A DNA stretch of 64,000 nucleotides, taken from the NCBI GenBank assembly GCA_017961235.1, contig JAGCXQ010000049.1:1-64000 (forward strand), read 5' to 3'. Under the pieces are notes generated by a model that did no database searches, had not been told where the DNA came from, and saw only the letters and a program-made list of their open reading frames with translations. The position numbers and the translations under genes were made by a program. Numbering within the stretch: position 1 is the first letter of the stretch; each line of letters begins with the position of its first letter. Positions 44,876 to 53,954 of the stretch are shown piece by piece. The DNA comes from Clostridiales bacterium. GTDB lineage: Bacteria > Bacillota > Clostridia > Saccharofermentanales > Saccharofermentanaceae.

Positions 44876-45109
44876 TTGAAACAGAATATCGAGCAGGTTA
44901 GAGAAGTCGGTTCTACAAAACAAGCTTCGACGGTGGGTAACAAAGAGTTATCCATTGGCGATGTTCTTCGTAGAGCAAACAGACAATTGATGACCAAGCG
45001 CATTTTGATTGCTATTGTGGTGATCCTTCTGGTTACTTTAATTGTGTTTTTTGCTGCGACCGGCTATTTCGAGCGTCTGGCCGATTATTTGATCAGTCTC
45101 GCGGAATGA
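44876..45109 (+). CDS. Small membrane protein, 77 aa (TTG start)
   Basis: Not recognised. A charged N-terminal half (KQNIEQVREVGSTKQAS, then LSIGDVLRRANRQLMTKR) and one membrane helix (ILIAIVVILLVTLIVFFAATGYF) with a short tail. TTG 44876 lies seven bases after TCGGAGGAA. It precedes the yerC-like gene and secA; a role beside the translocase is possible but unsupported. Confidence 0.6.
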   Translation: MKQNIEQVREVGSTKQASTVGNKELSIGDVLRRANRQLMTKRILIAIVVILLVTLIVFFAATGYFERLADYLISLAE

Positions 45110-45113
45110 AACG

Positions 45114-45452
45114 ATGGTAAACGATAAGTTAAAAGATGAGCATATGGATGATCTCTTCAAAGCAATACTGACTTTGGAGACAACGGAAGAATGCTATTCT
45201 CTTTTTGAGGATCTTTGCACGATTTCTGAGATCAAGTCGCTTGCTTCCAGGTTTCAGGTCGCGATCCTTCTTGCAAAAGGATATACCTATACCGAAATAT
45301 TTGAGAAAACCGGTGTCAGTACAGCTACGATCAGTCGTGTGAAGCGTTGTCTGGATTATGGAGCCGATGGCTACAGGACAGTGCTTGACAGAATGAATAT
45401 ACAGGCTGAAAAGTCAGAAAAAGGAAAAACGGAAGGAAAAGGAAAGAAATGA
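45114..45452 (+). CDS. YerC/YecD family TrpR-like regulator
   Basis: 112-residue helix-turn-helix protein of the TrpR/YerC group. LFKAILTLETTEECYSLFEDLCTISEIKSLASRFQVAILLAKGYTYTEI, then FEKTGVSTATISRVKRCLDYG is the DNA-reading helix pair. YerC-type proteins regulate amino-acid or histidine metabolism in some Firmicutes, but targets here are unknown. It overlaps secA by 4 bases (ATGA), an unusual pairing of regulator and translocase. Confidence 0.88.
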   Translation: MVNDKLKDEHMDDLFKAILTLETTEECYSLFEDLCTISEIKSLASRFQVAILLAKGYTYTEIFEKTGVSTATISRVKRCLDYGADGYRTVLDRMNIQAEKSEKGKTEGKGKK

Positions 45453-48271
45453 GCATTATTAGCAAGATCTTCGGTACGCACAGCGATCACGAGATCAAAC
45501 ACATCATGCCGATCGTGGAGGCAATCGAGAGCCGGTCCGATAAGTACAAGAATATGTCGGAAAAAGAACTGAAAGGTATGACAGATGTCTTGAAAAAGCG
45601 CCTTGCTGACGGAGAGTCCTTGGATGATATTCTTCCGGATGCATTTGCGACGATCCGCGAGGCAGCCTGGAGAGTTTTGGGACTTCGTCCTTATCAGGTA
45701 CAGCTTATCGGTGGTATTATTCTTCATCAGGGCCGAATCGCCGAGATGAAGACCGGTGAAGGTAAGACACTCGTTGCTACACTTCCTGTTTATCTTAATG
45801 CTCTGACAGGCCGCGGAGTTCACGTAGTAACCGTTAACGATTACCTTGCTCGCCGAGATAGTGAGTGGATGGGTAAGGTTTACCGTTATCTCGGACTTAG
45901 TGTCGGACTGATCGTGCACGATATGGATAATTCCGACCGTCGTAAAGCATATAATTCCGATATTACATACGGAACTAACAATGAATTCGGATTCGATTAT
46001 CTTCGTGATAACATGGTCGATAGAAAAGAGAAGATGGTTCAGCGTGATCTTGTTTACGCAATCGTCGATGAGGTCGATAGTATCCTTATCGATGAAGCCA
46101 GAACTCCTCTTATTATTTCCGGTATGGGTGGCGAATCTTCCGATATGTACACTAAGGCGGACCGCTTCGTTAAAACTCTGAAGAAGTTTGTCGTAGTAGA
46201 AACAGACGAAAAAGTCGATATTGATGATGTCAGTGGCGACTGCGACTATGTTGTTGATGAAAAAGCAAGAACAGCTGTTCTTACGGCAAAGGGTATCGAG
46301 AAGGCTGAGAAGCATTTCGGTGTCAATAACCTCTCAGATCCGGAGAACTTCGATCTGCAGCACTATATCAATAATGCGCTGAAAGCTAACGGTACAATGG
46401 AACGTGACCAGAAATACGTTGTAACGAATGGTGAAGTCATTATCGTTGACGACTTTACCGGCCGTCTCATGTATGGACGCCGCTTCAGCGATGGTCTGCA
46501 TCAGGCGATTGAAGCAAAAGAAGGCGTTAAGGTCGAAAGAGAGTCCAAGACTCTTGCTACCATTACTTTCCAGAATTACTTCCGTATGTATGAAAAGCTC
46601 GCCGGTATGACCGGTACAGCTTTTACAGAAGAGTCCGAATTCCGTCAGATCTATTCTCTTGATGTTATCCAGATCCCGACAAATAAGCCGATTGCCCGTG
46701 TTGATGAGCATGATGCTATCTATAAGAATCAGAGCGGTAAGTATGCGGCTGTTCTCCGTCAGGTCAAGGAAGCTCATGAGAAAGGACAGCCGGTTCTTGT
46801 TGGTACCGTTGAAGTAAGCAAATCTGAATTCCTTTCTAAGATCTTCACACGTGCGGGTATCAAGCATGATGTTCTCAATGCGAAGAATCATTTAAGAGAG
46901 GCTGAGATCGTTGCTCAGGCCGGACGTTACGGTGCTGTAACGATCGCTACGAACATGGCTGGCCGTGGTACCGATATTCTGCTCGGTGGTAACCCCGAGT
47001 TCATGGCGAAACAGGAAATGAGAAAACTCGGCTATACCGAGGAACTTATTGATGCATCGACAGCTTACAATGAGACTGAAGATGAAGTAATTCTCGAAGC
47101 TCGTGAGAGATTCTCTACTCTTGAGAAAAAGTTCAAAGAGGAGATCAAGGAAGAAACTGCAAAGGTAAGAGAAGCCGGCGGTCTCTTCATTGTTGGTACT
47201 GAGCGTCATGAATCCCGTCGTATCGATAACCAGTTAAGAGGTCGTGCCGGACGTCAGGGTGACCCGGGACGTACGAAATTCTTCCTGGCACTCGATGATG
47301 ATCTGATGCGTCTCTTCGGTGGCGATCGCGCAACTGCTGCATTTGAAAGACTTGGTGTGGATGAGACTGTAGAGATCCAGAATGGTCTCCTTTCCAAGCA
47401 GATCGAGAGTGCCCAGAAGAAAGTCGAGGGTATGAACTTCAGCACCAGACGTCACGTTCTTGAGTACGATGATGTTATGAATGTTCAGAGAAACCTTATC
47501 TACGAACAGCGCCGTAAGGTTCTTGACGGTGTGGATATTCACGATACGATCAAGAAGATGACTTCTGCTGTTGCAGAGAGAATCGTCGAACGTGTGGACC
47601 TCGATGGTAAGATCGATACAGAAGAGTGTGTCGGATTAAAAGCATCTATTTCAGATGTGTTCGGTGATCTTCCGGTGGTTGAAGAGCTCTCAAAGAAGAT
47701 TTCTGCGAAAGAGTCTGCTGATGCAGAGGATATCTCCGATAAGCTCGAAGAACAGGCTCTGGAGAAACTTGAGAAGCGTGATGAGGAGCTGACCTCCGAG
47801 ATCTTCCGTGAAGCAGAGCGTCAGATCCTTCTTTTCAATGTTGACCAGAAGTGGATGGATCACATCGATGCAATGGATCAGCTCCGTAATGCGATCGGTA
47901 TGAGAAGTGTCGGTCAGAAGGATCCGGTCGTTGAGTACCGTATTGAAGGCTCCGAGATGTTCGATGAGATGAATATGCTCATTCAGAATGATACAGTCCG
48001 TCTGATCATGAAAGCGAATATCGAAGCAGGTCAGCGTATCGAGAGAAAGAATTCTGTTAGAAAACTTCAGGAAGGCCATGGTAATGCACAGCTTGATTCT
48101 GTTGCTAAGCGTGCACAGTCCGGCGAAGATGCAAAAGCACATCAGCAGGCCGGTATCACACAGAATCAGCCGGTAAAGCGCGATGCTAAGAAGGTTGGCC
48201 GTAATGATCCGTGTCCGTGTGGCAGTGGCAAGAAGTATAAGAACTGCTGTGGAAAGGATTCCAATGACTGA
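45449..48271 (+). CDS. secA: Preprotein translocase ATPase SecA
   Basis: Motor of Sec export. 940 residues. Walker A MKTGEGKTLVA, DEVDSILIDEARTPLIISG (DEAD-like box and start of preprotein domain), GTNNEFGFDYLRDNM, TNMAGRGTDI, GRAGRQGDPG, and the C-terminal zinc motif [19 protein letters not shown]. Many GGT/CGT codons suggest high expression. The stop overlaps the start of punA by 8 bases. Confidence 0.97.
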   Translation: MSIISKIFGTHSDHEIKHIMPIVEAIESRSDKYKNMSEKELKGMTDVLKKRLADGESLDDILPDAFATIREAAWRVLGLRPYQVQLIGGIILHQGRIAEMKTGEGKTLVATLPVYLNALTGRGVHVVTVNDYLARRDSEWMGKVYRYLGLSVGLIVHDMDNSDRRKAYNSDITYGTNNEFGFDYLRDNMVDRKEKMVQRDLVYAIVDEVDSILIDEARTPLIISGMGGESSDMYTKADRFVKTLKKFVVVETDEKVDIDDVSGDCDYVVDEKARTAVLTAKGIEKAEKHFGVNNLSDPENFDLQHYINNALKANGTMERDQKYVVTNGEVIIVDDFTGRLMYGRRFSDGLHQAIEAKEGVKVERESKTLATITFQNYFRMYEKLAGMTGTAFTEESEFRQIYSLDVIQIPTNKPIARVDEHDAIYKNQSGKYAAVLRQVKEAHEKGQPVLVGTVEVSKSEFLSKIFTRAGIKHDVLNAKNHLREAEIVAQAGRYGAVTIATNMAGRGTDILLGGNPEFMAKQEMRKLGYTEELIDASTAYNETEDEVILEARERFSTLEKKFKEEIKEETAKVREAGGLFIVGTERHESRRIDNQLRGRAGRQGDPGRTKFFLALDDDLMRLFGGDRATAAFERLGVDETVEIQNGLLSKQIESAQKKVEGMNFSTRRHVLEYDDVMNVQRNLIYEQRRKVLDGVDIHDTIKKMTSAVAERIVERVDLDGKIDTEECVGLKASISDVFGDLPVVEELSKKISAKESADAEDISDKLEEQALEKLEKRDEELTSEIFREAERQILLFNVDQKWMDHIDAMDQLRNAIGMRSVGQKDPVVEYRIEGSEMFDEMNMLIQNDTVRLIMKANIEAGQRIERKNSVRKLQEGHGNAQLDSVAKRAQSGEDAKAHQQAGITQNQPVKRDAKKVGRNDPCPCGSGKKYKNCCGKDSND

Positions 48272-49091
48272 TCCGGATTATTATTCAAATGTTCTTGAAG
48301 CCGCTGAATATATCCGCTCGCAAGTGACGGATATACCGGATGTGTGTCTGGTTCTCGGCTCCGGCCTTGGTCCCTTGACAGACCGTGTTTCGAGCATTTC
48401 AACGATCCCTTATGAGAAGATCCCTCATTTCCCGAGAACAACAGTTGCGGGACACGAGGGGATGCTTCTTGTGGCAAAGCTTTCCGGGCGCCTTACATTT
48501 ATTATGAAAGGCCGTTTCCATTACTATGAAGGTTATTCCACCAAGGATGCGACTTTCTATGTGCGCGTCATGGCAAGCCTAGGAGTGAAAACTCTGGTTA
48601 TGACCAATGCCGCGGGCGGTATCAATGAGAAAATGAAGCCGAGTGAACTGATGGTGATCACGGATCATATCGGCCTTTTCTGTGATTCGCCTCTCCGTGG
48701 TGCAAATCTCGATGAATTTGGTCCACGTTTCCCGGATCAGACACAGGTATATGATGTTTCTCTTCGGAATAAGATTATTGAAGCTGCCGAAGAACTCCAG
48801 ATCCCTCTTCATCAGGGAGTATATGTATATACCAGAGGCCCGCAGTATGAGACACCTGCGGAGATCCGCGCGCTGAAGACTCTTGGCGGTGATGCAGTCG
48901 GGATGTCCACAGTAGCAGAAGCAATTGCTGCTAGCCATAGTGGAATGAAAGTACTCGCTGTATCCTGTATTACAAATTATGCCGCTGGAATTTCCGGTCA
49001 GCCGCTTTCCCATGATGAAGTGATGCAGAATGCCAATGCATCGTCTAAAAACAGTATCGCATTAATGGAGAAGTTCTTCTCCAAATTATAA
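48264..49091 (+). CDS. punA: Purine-nucleoside phosphorylase (trimeric type)
   Basis: Cleaves inosine and guanosine (perhaps methylthioinosine) with phosphate. 275 residues. LVLGSGLGPL, GRFHYYEGYS, MTNAAGGIN and GMSTVAEAIAAS (phosphate, ribose and base sites) mark the low-molecular-mass trimeric family. GGAAAGGATTCC precedes ATG 48264; a longer in-frame start at 48183 lies inside secA and gives a non-family tail. The gene is followed by ahcY and mtaD, which produce its nucleosides. Confidence 0.94.
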   Translation: MTDPDYYSNVLEAAEYIRSQVTDIPDVCLVLGSGLGPLTDRVSSISTIPYEKIPHFPRTTVAGHEGMLLVAKLSGRLTFIMKGRFHYYEGYSTKDATFYVRVMASLGVKTLVMTNAAGGINEKMKPSELMVITDHIGLFCDSPLRGANLDEFGPRFPDQTQVYDVSLRNKIIEAAEELQIPLHQGVYVYTRGPQYETPAEIRALKTLGGDAVGMSTVAEAIAASHSGMKVLAVSCITNYAAGISGQPLSHDEVMQNANASSKNSIALMEKFFSKL

Positions 49092-49102
49092 GGAGGTAAG
49101 TT

Positions 49103-50368
49103 ATGAGCGAATTTCCCCGTTATGAAATCAAAGATATCTCACTGGCTCCGGAAGGACACCATAAGATCGATTGGGCATACAGAAATATGCCTGTTCTTCG
49201 TATTATCGAAAAAGAATTAAAGGAGACACGCCCCTTTGAAGGGCTGAAGATCTCTGTCAGCGTTCATGTTGAAGCAAAGACTGCAAATCTCGCGCTCGTG
49301 CTTCGTGAAGGCGGTGCGGATGTTGCTCTTACAGGCTGTAATCCTTTATCTACACAGGATGATGTTGCTGCGGCTCTGGTTGAGCGTGGCATGAAGGTCT
49401 ATTGCATTCATGGCGCGGATCCTGAGACATACAGAAGACATCTTGAGATGACGCTGGCATTTGGTCCGGATATCGTGATCGACGATGGCGGCGACCTTGC
49501 TATGCTACTTCATTCCACACACAAGCACCTGGTTTCCGGCATGCTCGGCGCATGTGAAGAGACCACGACAGGTGTGCACCGTCTGAAGATCTTAGAGGAA
49601 GAGGGCAGACTCGCATACCCTGTTATAGCGGTAAATGACGCACGTTGCAAACATCTCTTTGATAACCGTTTCGGTACAGGTCAATCTGTATGGACAGCAA
49701 TTATGGCGACGACAAACCTTATTGTTGCAGGTAAATACGTTGTTGTGGCAGGTTTCGGTATGTGCGGAAAGGGCGTTGCTCTTCGTGCGAAAGGCATGGG
49801 TGCCCGCGTTATCGTTACCGAGATCGACCCAGTCAAGGCTTGTGAAGCGATCATGGAAGGCTATGATGTCATGACCATGGACGAAGCGGCTCCTTTGGGA
49901 GATGTGTTCGTAACAGTTACCGGCTGTAAGGATGTAATTACGAAGAAGCATTTCGAGAAGATGAAGGATGGCGCTATCTGCTGTAATGCCGGCCATTTTG
50001 ATGTCGAGATCAATCTCGTACAGCTCTCTGAGATGGCTTCAGAACGAAAAGAACTTCGTAAGAATATTGAGGGATTTGTTCTTCCGGATGGTAGAACGAT
50101 CTGTATTCTTGCAGAGGGAAGACTGGTCAACCTTGCCTCCGGAGATGGTCATCCGGTGGAGATCATGGACATGAGCTTTGCGCTTCAGGCACAGAGTGCA
50201 CGTTATATTGCAGAGCATGGAAAAGAACTGGATAAGCATGTTTATGACACACCGACTGTTATTGATGACCGTGTCGGCGAGTTCCTTCTTCAGTCTAAGG
50301 GATATTCGATCGATACGTTGACCCCGGAACAGGAAAAATACATTCATTCCTGGGATCTGGAGGAGTAA
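49103..50368 (+). CDS. ahcY: Adenosylhomocysteinase
   Basis: Reversible hydrolysis of S-adenosylhomocysteine to adenosine and homocysteine with bound NAD. 421 residues, the bacterial/archaeal size without the 40-residue plant insert. AKTANLALVLREGGADV, TGCNPLSTQDDVAAAL, the NAD fold VVVAGFGMCGKGVALRA and CNAGHFDVEI are present. AAGGAGGTAAG before ATG 49103. Many Clostridia use Pfs/LuxS instead, so this path is a useful trait of the strain. Confidence 0.95.
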   Translation: MSEFPRYEIKDISLAPEGHHKIDWAYRNMPVLRIIEKELKETRPFEGLKISVSVHVEAKTANLALVLREGGADVALTGCNPLSTQDDVAAALVERGMKVYCIHGADPETYRRHLEMTLAFGPDIVIDDGGDLAMLLHSTHKHLVSGMLGACEETTTGVHRLKILEEEGRLAYPVIAVNDARCKHLFDNRFGTGQSVWTAIMATTNLIVAGKYVVVAGFGMCGKGVALRAKGMGARVIVTEIDPVKACEAIMEGYDVMTMDEAAPLGDVFVTVTGCKDVITKKHFEKMKDGAICCNAGHFDVEINLVQLSEMASERKELRKNIEGFVLPDGRTICILAEGRLVNLASGDGHPVEIMDMSFALQAQSARYIAEHGKELDKHVYDTPTVIDDRVGEFLLQSKGYSIDTLTPEQEKYIHSWDLEE

Positions 50369-50369
50369 T

Positions 50370-51692
50370 ATGAGTAAAGCTGTTCTTTTTTCTGATATTA
50401 CTATCGTCAGTGCGCATGATCATGCACCTGTTTCTATCATCGAACATGGATATTGTGCTGTTGCGGATAAAAAGATCTTATACGCCGGTAATTCCGAGGA
50501 AGAGGCAGTCAGTGTTATAAAAACAGCAGCAGGCGAGGATTATTTCACTTATAGCGGGAAGAATAAGATCCTCTGTCCGACCTTTGCAAATGCGCATGCG
50601 CATACACCGATGTCTATCTTCCGTAATATTGCAGACGATAGAGCCCTTCAGGACTGGCTTTTCGGAGAGATCATTCCAAGAGAAGATAAGATGATCCCGG
50701 ATGATTTCTATTACGGAAATCTTCTGACACTTGCGGAGATGATCGAAGGTGGAACAGCTTGTGCTGCGAATATGTACGATGGAGCGCTTCTGATCGCCAA
50801 AGGTGCGGTTGAATCCGGTTTCCGAGTACAGCAGACCTCTATGGGAAAGAAGTGCATAGACGGGAAGTGGCTGATCGACAGAACAAGCGTTGATGAACTG
50901 AACGACTTTATCTGTACCGAGGGAAAAGGACTTGTTACGCATAGTCTTCTTGTCCACTCGATCTATCTGTATCCGGAATACTTCTATCAGCCCCTTTCTG
51001 AACTTGCAAAGGAGTATGGAATACCTGTAAGTGTACATGTGTCTGAGACGATAACGGAAAACGAGAATTGTCAGAAGAACTATGGCTGTTCTCCGGTTCA
51101 GAAACTCGATTCCGTCGGACTTCTGACGGATACTACAGTTGCTGCTCACTGCGTTCATTTAAGTGACGAAGATATAAAGATCCTCGCCAATCGAAAAGTA
51201 TGGGTTGCTCATAATCCGTCAAGCAACATGAAGCTTGCTTCCGGGTTTGCCGATATGGTCAATATGCAGCAGAACGGTGTCCGTCTCTGTATCGGTTCGG
51301 ATGGTGCTGCCAGCAACAATAACCAGGATATGTATTTGGAGATGCGTCTTGCTTCTCTTATGGCGAAGGGAAGTACTCTCGATCCTACGGTCCTGAAAGC
51401 TGAAGACGTCTTTACTATGTCAACCAGAAATGGTTATCTTGCTTGTGGATTTGATGATTGTGGTATTATAGAACAAGGCATGACCGCTGACCTTCAGGTG
51501 ATCGACTATGATTGCCCTCAGATGTGGCCTCTCGGAAATCCGCTTTCCGCTCTCGTTTATTCTTGCAGCCCGAAGTGTGTCGAGTCTGTTATGATCGATG
51601 GACAGTTTGTCTTATATAATCATGAACTTAAGACGATCGATCTGGACAAGGTCAAAGCCGAAACAAAGAAGACGATGGAACGCCTTAAATAA
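50370..51692 (+). CDS. mtaD: 5-methylthioadenosine/S-adenosylhomocysteine deaminase
   Basis: Zinc amidohydrolase that deaminates adenosine, SAH or MTA. 440 residues. NAHAHTPMSIFR (first HxH), VHVSETITENENC (His plus catalytic Glu region), VAAHCVHLSDEDI and GSDGAASNNNQDM (metal Asp) give the full ligand set. With PunA it turns the adenosine from AhcY into hypoxanthine and ribose-1-phosphate. One base after ahcY with GGAGGAG; a weak hairpin follows. Confidence 0.92.
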   Translation: MSKAVLFSDITIVSAHDHAPVSIIEHGYCAVADKKILYAGNSEEEAVSVIKTAAGEDYFTYSGKNKILCPTFANAHAHTPMSIFRNIADDRALQDWLFGEIIPREDKMIPDDFYYGNLLTLAEMIEGGTACAANMYDGALLIAKGAVESGFRVQQTSMGKKCIDGKWLIDRTSVDELNDFICTEGKGLVTHSLLVHSIYLYPEYFYQPLSELAKEYGIPVSVHVSETITENENCQKNYGCSPVQKLDSVGLLTDTTVAAHCVHLSDEDIKILANRKVWVAHNPSSNMKLASGFADMVNMQQNGVRLCIGSDGAASNNNQDMYLEMRLASLMAKGSTLDPTVLKAEDVFTMSTRNGYLACGFDDCGIIEQGMTADLQVIDYDCPQMWPLGNPLSALVYSCSPKCVESVMIDGQFVLYNHELKTIDLDKVKAETKKTMERLK

Positions 51693-51700
51693 GTTGAATG

Positions 51701-51722
51701 AAAACGGCTGATCCGGCCTTTT
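51701..51722 (+). terminator. Weak terminator after mtaD
   Basis: AAAA-c-GGC pairs with GCC-TTTT around a 7-base loop. Short stem, and it lies only 6 bp before tRNA-Arg. Confidence 0.4.
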
Positions 51723-51727
51723 CATAT

Positions 51728-51804
51728 GTCCACGTAGCTCAGCAGGATAGAGCGACCGCCTCCTAAGCGGTAGGCCGGAGGTTCGAATCCCCTCGTGGAC
51801 GCCA
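51728..51804 (+). tRNA. tRNA-Arg (CCT)
   Basis: Acceptor GTCCACG/CGTGGAC with G discriminator and encoded CCA. Anticodon stem ACCGC/GCGGT frames loop CTCCTAA, anticodon CCT at 51762-51764, reading AGG. The TPsiC arm GGAGGTTCGAATCCCC is standard. Confidence 0.97.
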
Positions 51805-51809
51805 GAAAA

Positions 51810-51844
51810 ACTCCCTGTATCTGATACGGGGAGTCTTTCATTTT
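51810..51844 (+). terminator. Terminator after tRNA-Arg
   Basis: ACTCCCTGTATC pairs with GATACGGGGAGT (12 bp, one wobble), followed by CTTTCATTTT. Confidence 0.75.
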
Positions 51845-51895
51845 ATAAGATTATTGATTTATAATGATTTAAACTGAATCATCGGAGGATATCTT

Positions 51896-52441
51896 ATGAA
51901 AACACTGATTGTTGTTGATATGCAGACGGATTTTATTGATGGCGCACTCGGTTCAAAAGAAGCCGAAAAGATCGTTTCCAATGTAGTCAAAAAGATCAAG
52001 ACTTATGTAAAAAACGGCGATCGTGTGATCTTTACGCAGGATACTCATAAAAAGAATTATCTAAAGACGCGTGAGGGAAAATACCTTCCGGTCATTCACT
52101 GTGTGAAAGGGACTGACGGATGGCTGATCCCGGAGAAGATCCGTAAAGCGGCACCGGAAGATGCGCTTGTTGTTGAGAAACCGTCCTTCGGCTATACCGG
52201 ATGGAAAAGCATCCTTAAAGGTGAAACCGATCCGGTCGAACTGATCGGGCTTTGCACGGATATCTGTGTTGTTTCTAATGCTCTTACGATCAAGAATCTG
52301 TTCCCGGAAAGAGATATTGTTGTTGATAGTGCCTGCTGCGCCGGCGTTTCTCCCGCATCCCATGACAGTGCCATCCAGACGATGAAGAGCTGTCAGATCG
52401 ATATTCTGCATGAAGGAAAAGAACCCTGGAGGAAAGCTTAA
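51896..52441 (+). CDS. Nicotinamidase-type cysteine hydrolase
   Basis: 181 residues of the isochorismatase-like hydrolase fold. VVDMQTDFIDG carries the catalytic Asp, VIHCVKGTDGW the Lys region, and ELIGLCTDICVVSNA the nucleophile Cys. The gene directly precedes nicotinate phosphoribosyltransferase (1 bp apart), so hydrolysis of nicotinamide to nicotinate is the likely reaction. ATG 51896 follows ATCGGAGGATATC. A TATAAT at 51860-51865 could be the -10, without a good -35. Confidence 0.88.
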   Translation: MKTLIVVDMQTDFIDGALGSKEAEKIVSNVVKKIKTYVKNGDRVIFTQDTHKKNYLKTREGKYLPVIHCVKGTDGWLIPEKIRKAAPEDALVVEKPSFGYTGWKSILKGETDPVELIGLCTDICVVSNALTIKNLFPERDIVVDSACCAGVSPASHDSAIQTMKSCQIDILHEGKEPWRKA

Positions 52442-52442
52442 T

Positions 52443-53648
52443 ATGAAATTGGATCGAATCATCACAAGTTTACTTGAGACGGATATGTATAAGTTCTCGA
52501 TGGGACAGGCGATCTATCACCAGTATCCATCGTATAAGACGACATGGACTTTCCGCTGCAGAAATACCGATGTGCATTTTACTTCCGAAATGATCCAGGA
52601 AATCAAGGATCAGCTCATGGCTTACTGTGAACTGCGTTTTACGGAAGAAGAACTTGCTTATCTTGATCAGATCAAATGGATCAAGGGTTCCTATATCGAT
52701 TTTTTGAGACTGTGGCAGCCGAGATTTGAAGACTTTGAGATCACCACGGATGCGGATTGCGGCCTTTCGATCGAGACGCGCGGCACATGGCTGAATACGT
52801 CGATGTATGAGATCCCAACTCTTGCCATCGTTAACGAAGTTTATTTCCGGATGGCATATAACTACGATGAACTGATCAAAAGCTTTGAAGATCGTCTGAA
52901 AGAGAAGATCGGATGGCTTCAGTCCGGTAAATACTGTATCTCCTCATTTAGTGAATTTGGCATGAGACGTCGTCTTTCCGCGCATGCACAGGATATGGCA
53001 GTAAAAGCACTGGCTGAGGCTGATCTTTCGGAGAGTAAGTTTGTCGGTACATCCAATGTCTATCTGGCGAAAAAGTATAATCTGACTCCGGTAGGTACGA
53101 TGGCTCATGAATGGATCATGTGTATCGGACAGGGAGATCATAAGCATAATCCAGCTTATTCGAACTGGTATGCGCTACGTGCGTGGGTCGATGAATACGG
53201 AGTCTTAAATGGAACTGCCCTGACCGATACTATTACTACCGACTGTTTCTTAAGAGACTTCCAGTTGACGTATTCGACGCTGTTTTCCGGCGTGCGTCAT
53301 GATTCGGGCGATCCGATCGAGTGGGGAGAGAAGATGATTGCGCACTACACTTCTCTCGGAATCGATTCCAGGACCAAGACTCTTCTTTTCTCGGACAGCC
53401 TGAACTTTGAGAAAGCGGACAAAATCTATCGTCATTTCCGTGATCGCGCGAAGGTGGCCTTTGGTATAGGAACATATATAGCAAACGATACCTGTGTACC
53501 GGCGCTAAATATCGTTATGAAGACGACACTTTGTAACGGGCAGGATGTTGCGAAGATCTCAGATGTGGCTGGAAAGGGAATGTGTAAGAACCCTGACTAT
53601 GTTCACTATCTCCAGCGCTGTATCGATTGGCGCATGGAACATGAGTGA
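52443..53648 (+). CDS. pncB: Nicotinate phosphoribosyltransferase
   Basis: Nicotinate + PRPP + ATP to nicotinate mononucleotide. 401 residues, the E. coli-type PncB length. Start SLLETDMYKFSMGQAIYHQY, SEFGMRRRLSAHAQDMAV with phosphate-loop residues, GTSNVYLAKKYNLTPVGTMAHEW containing the conserved His, and RHDSGDPIEWGEK are all family marks. GGAGGAAAGC before ATG 52443; the ORF could start earlier (52410) inside the previous gene, but without a site. PRPP comes from the prs genes. Confidence 0.95.
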   Translation: MKLDRIITSLLETDMYKFSMGQAIYHQYPSYKTTWTFRCRNTDVHFTSEMIQEIKDQLMAYCELRFTEEELAYLDQIKWIKGSYIDFLRLWQPRFEDFEITTDADCGLSIETRGTWLNTSMYEIPTLAIVNEVYFRMAYNYDELIKSFEDRLKEKIGWLQSGKYCISSFSEFGMRRRLSAHAQDMAVKALAEADLSESKFVGTSNVYLAKKYNLTPVGTMAHEWIMCIGQGDHKHNPAYSNWYALRAWVDEYGVLNGTALTDTITTDCFLRDFQLTYSTLFSGVRHDSGDPIEWGEKMIAHYTSLGIDSRTKTLLFSDSLNFEKADKIYRHFRDRAKVAFGIGTYIANDTCVPALNIVMKTTLCNGQDVAKISDVAGKGMCKNPDYVHYLQRCIDWRMEHE

Positions 53649-53677
53649 GGCTGTTTTAAGCATAATAACTGCACATT

Positions 53678-53716
53678 CATATAAGCGGCATCCGGATAAA
53701 AGATGCCGCTTATATG
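53678..53716 (+). terminator. Terminator-like hairpin after pncB
   Basis: Perfect 15-bp stem CATATAAGCGGCATC/GATGCCGCTTATATG with a 9-base A-rich loop; T-run is weak. Confidence 0.7.
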
Positions 53717-53726
53717 TTGTTCCAAC

Positions 53727-53755
53727 TTGACATAACTTTAAATTATCGGTATATT
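53727..53755 (+). promoter_or_regulatory. SigA promoter of tRNA-Thr
   Basis: TTGACA, 17-bp spacer, TATATT: a near-consensus promoter with predicted start about 14 bp before the tRNA. Confidence 0.8.
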
Positions 53756-53775
53756 TGTTGTGCTTTGAAAGCAAT

Positions 53776-53850
53776 GCCAATGTGGCTCAGGGGTAGAGCA
53801 ATTCACTCGTAATGAATAGGTCGTGGGTTCGATTCCCACCATTGGCTCCA
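53776..53850 (+). tRNA. tRNA-Thr (CGT)
   Basis: Acceptor GCCAATG/CATTGGC with T discriminator and encoded CCA; anticodon stem ATTCA/TGAAT and loop CTCGTAA give anticodon CGT, reading ACG. TPsiC arm GTGGGTTCGATTCCCAC is perfect. Confidence 0.97.
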
Positions 53851-53852
53851 GA

Positions 53853-53901
53853 AGAACTGTCTTTGATGCGTTTCATATCGCGAAGAGACGGTTCTTTTTT
53901 T
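53853..53901 (+). terminator. Terminator after tRNA-Thr
   Basis: AGAACTGTCTT pairs with AAGAGACGGTTCT (one wobble, one bulge), followed by seven T. Confidence 0.75.
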
Positions 53902-53954
53902 CTGAAGTTTTATTGTATAATGAAAAAAGATACAAATCAGGATTCAGGAACGGT

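Noticed and set aside
51865..51881. TGATT-n7-AATCA repeat upstream of the nicotinamidase gene as an operator
   Set aside because: Arms of five bases in AT-rich DNA are expected by chance, and it does not match a niacin-regulator site that I know.
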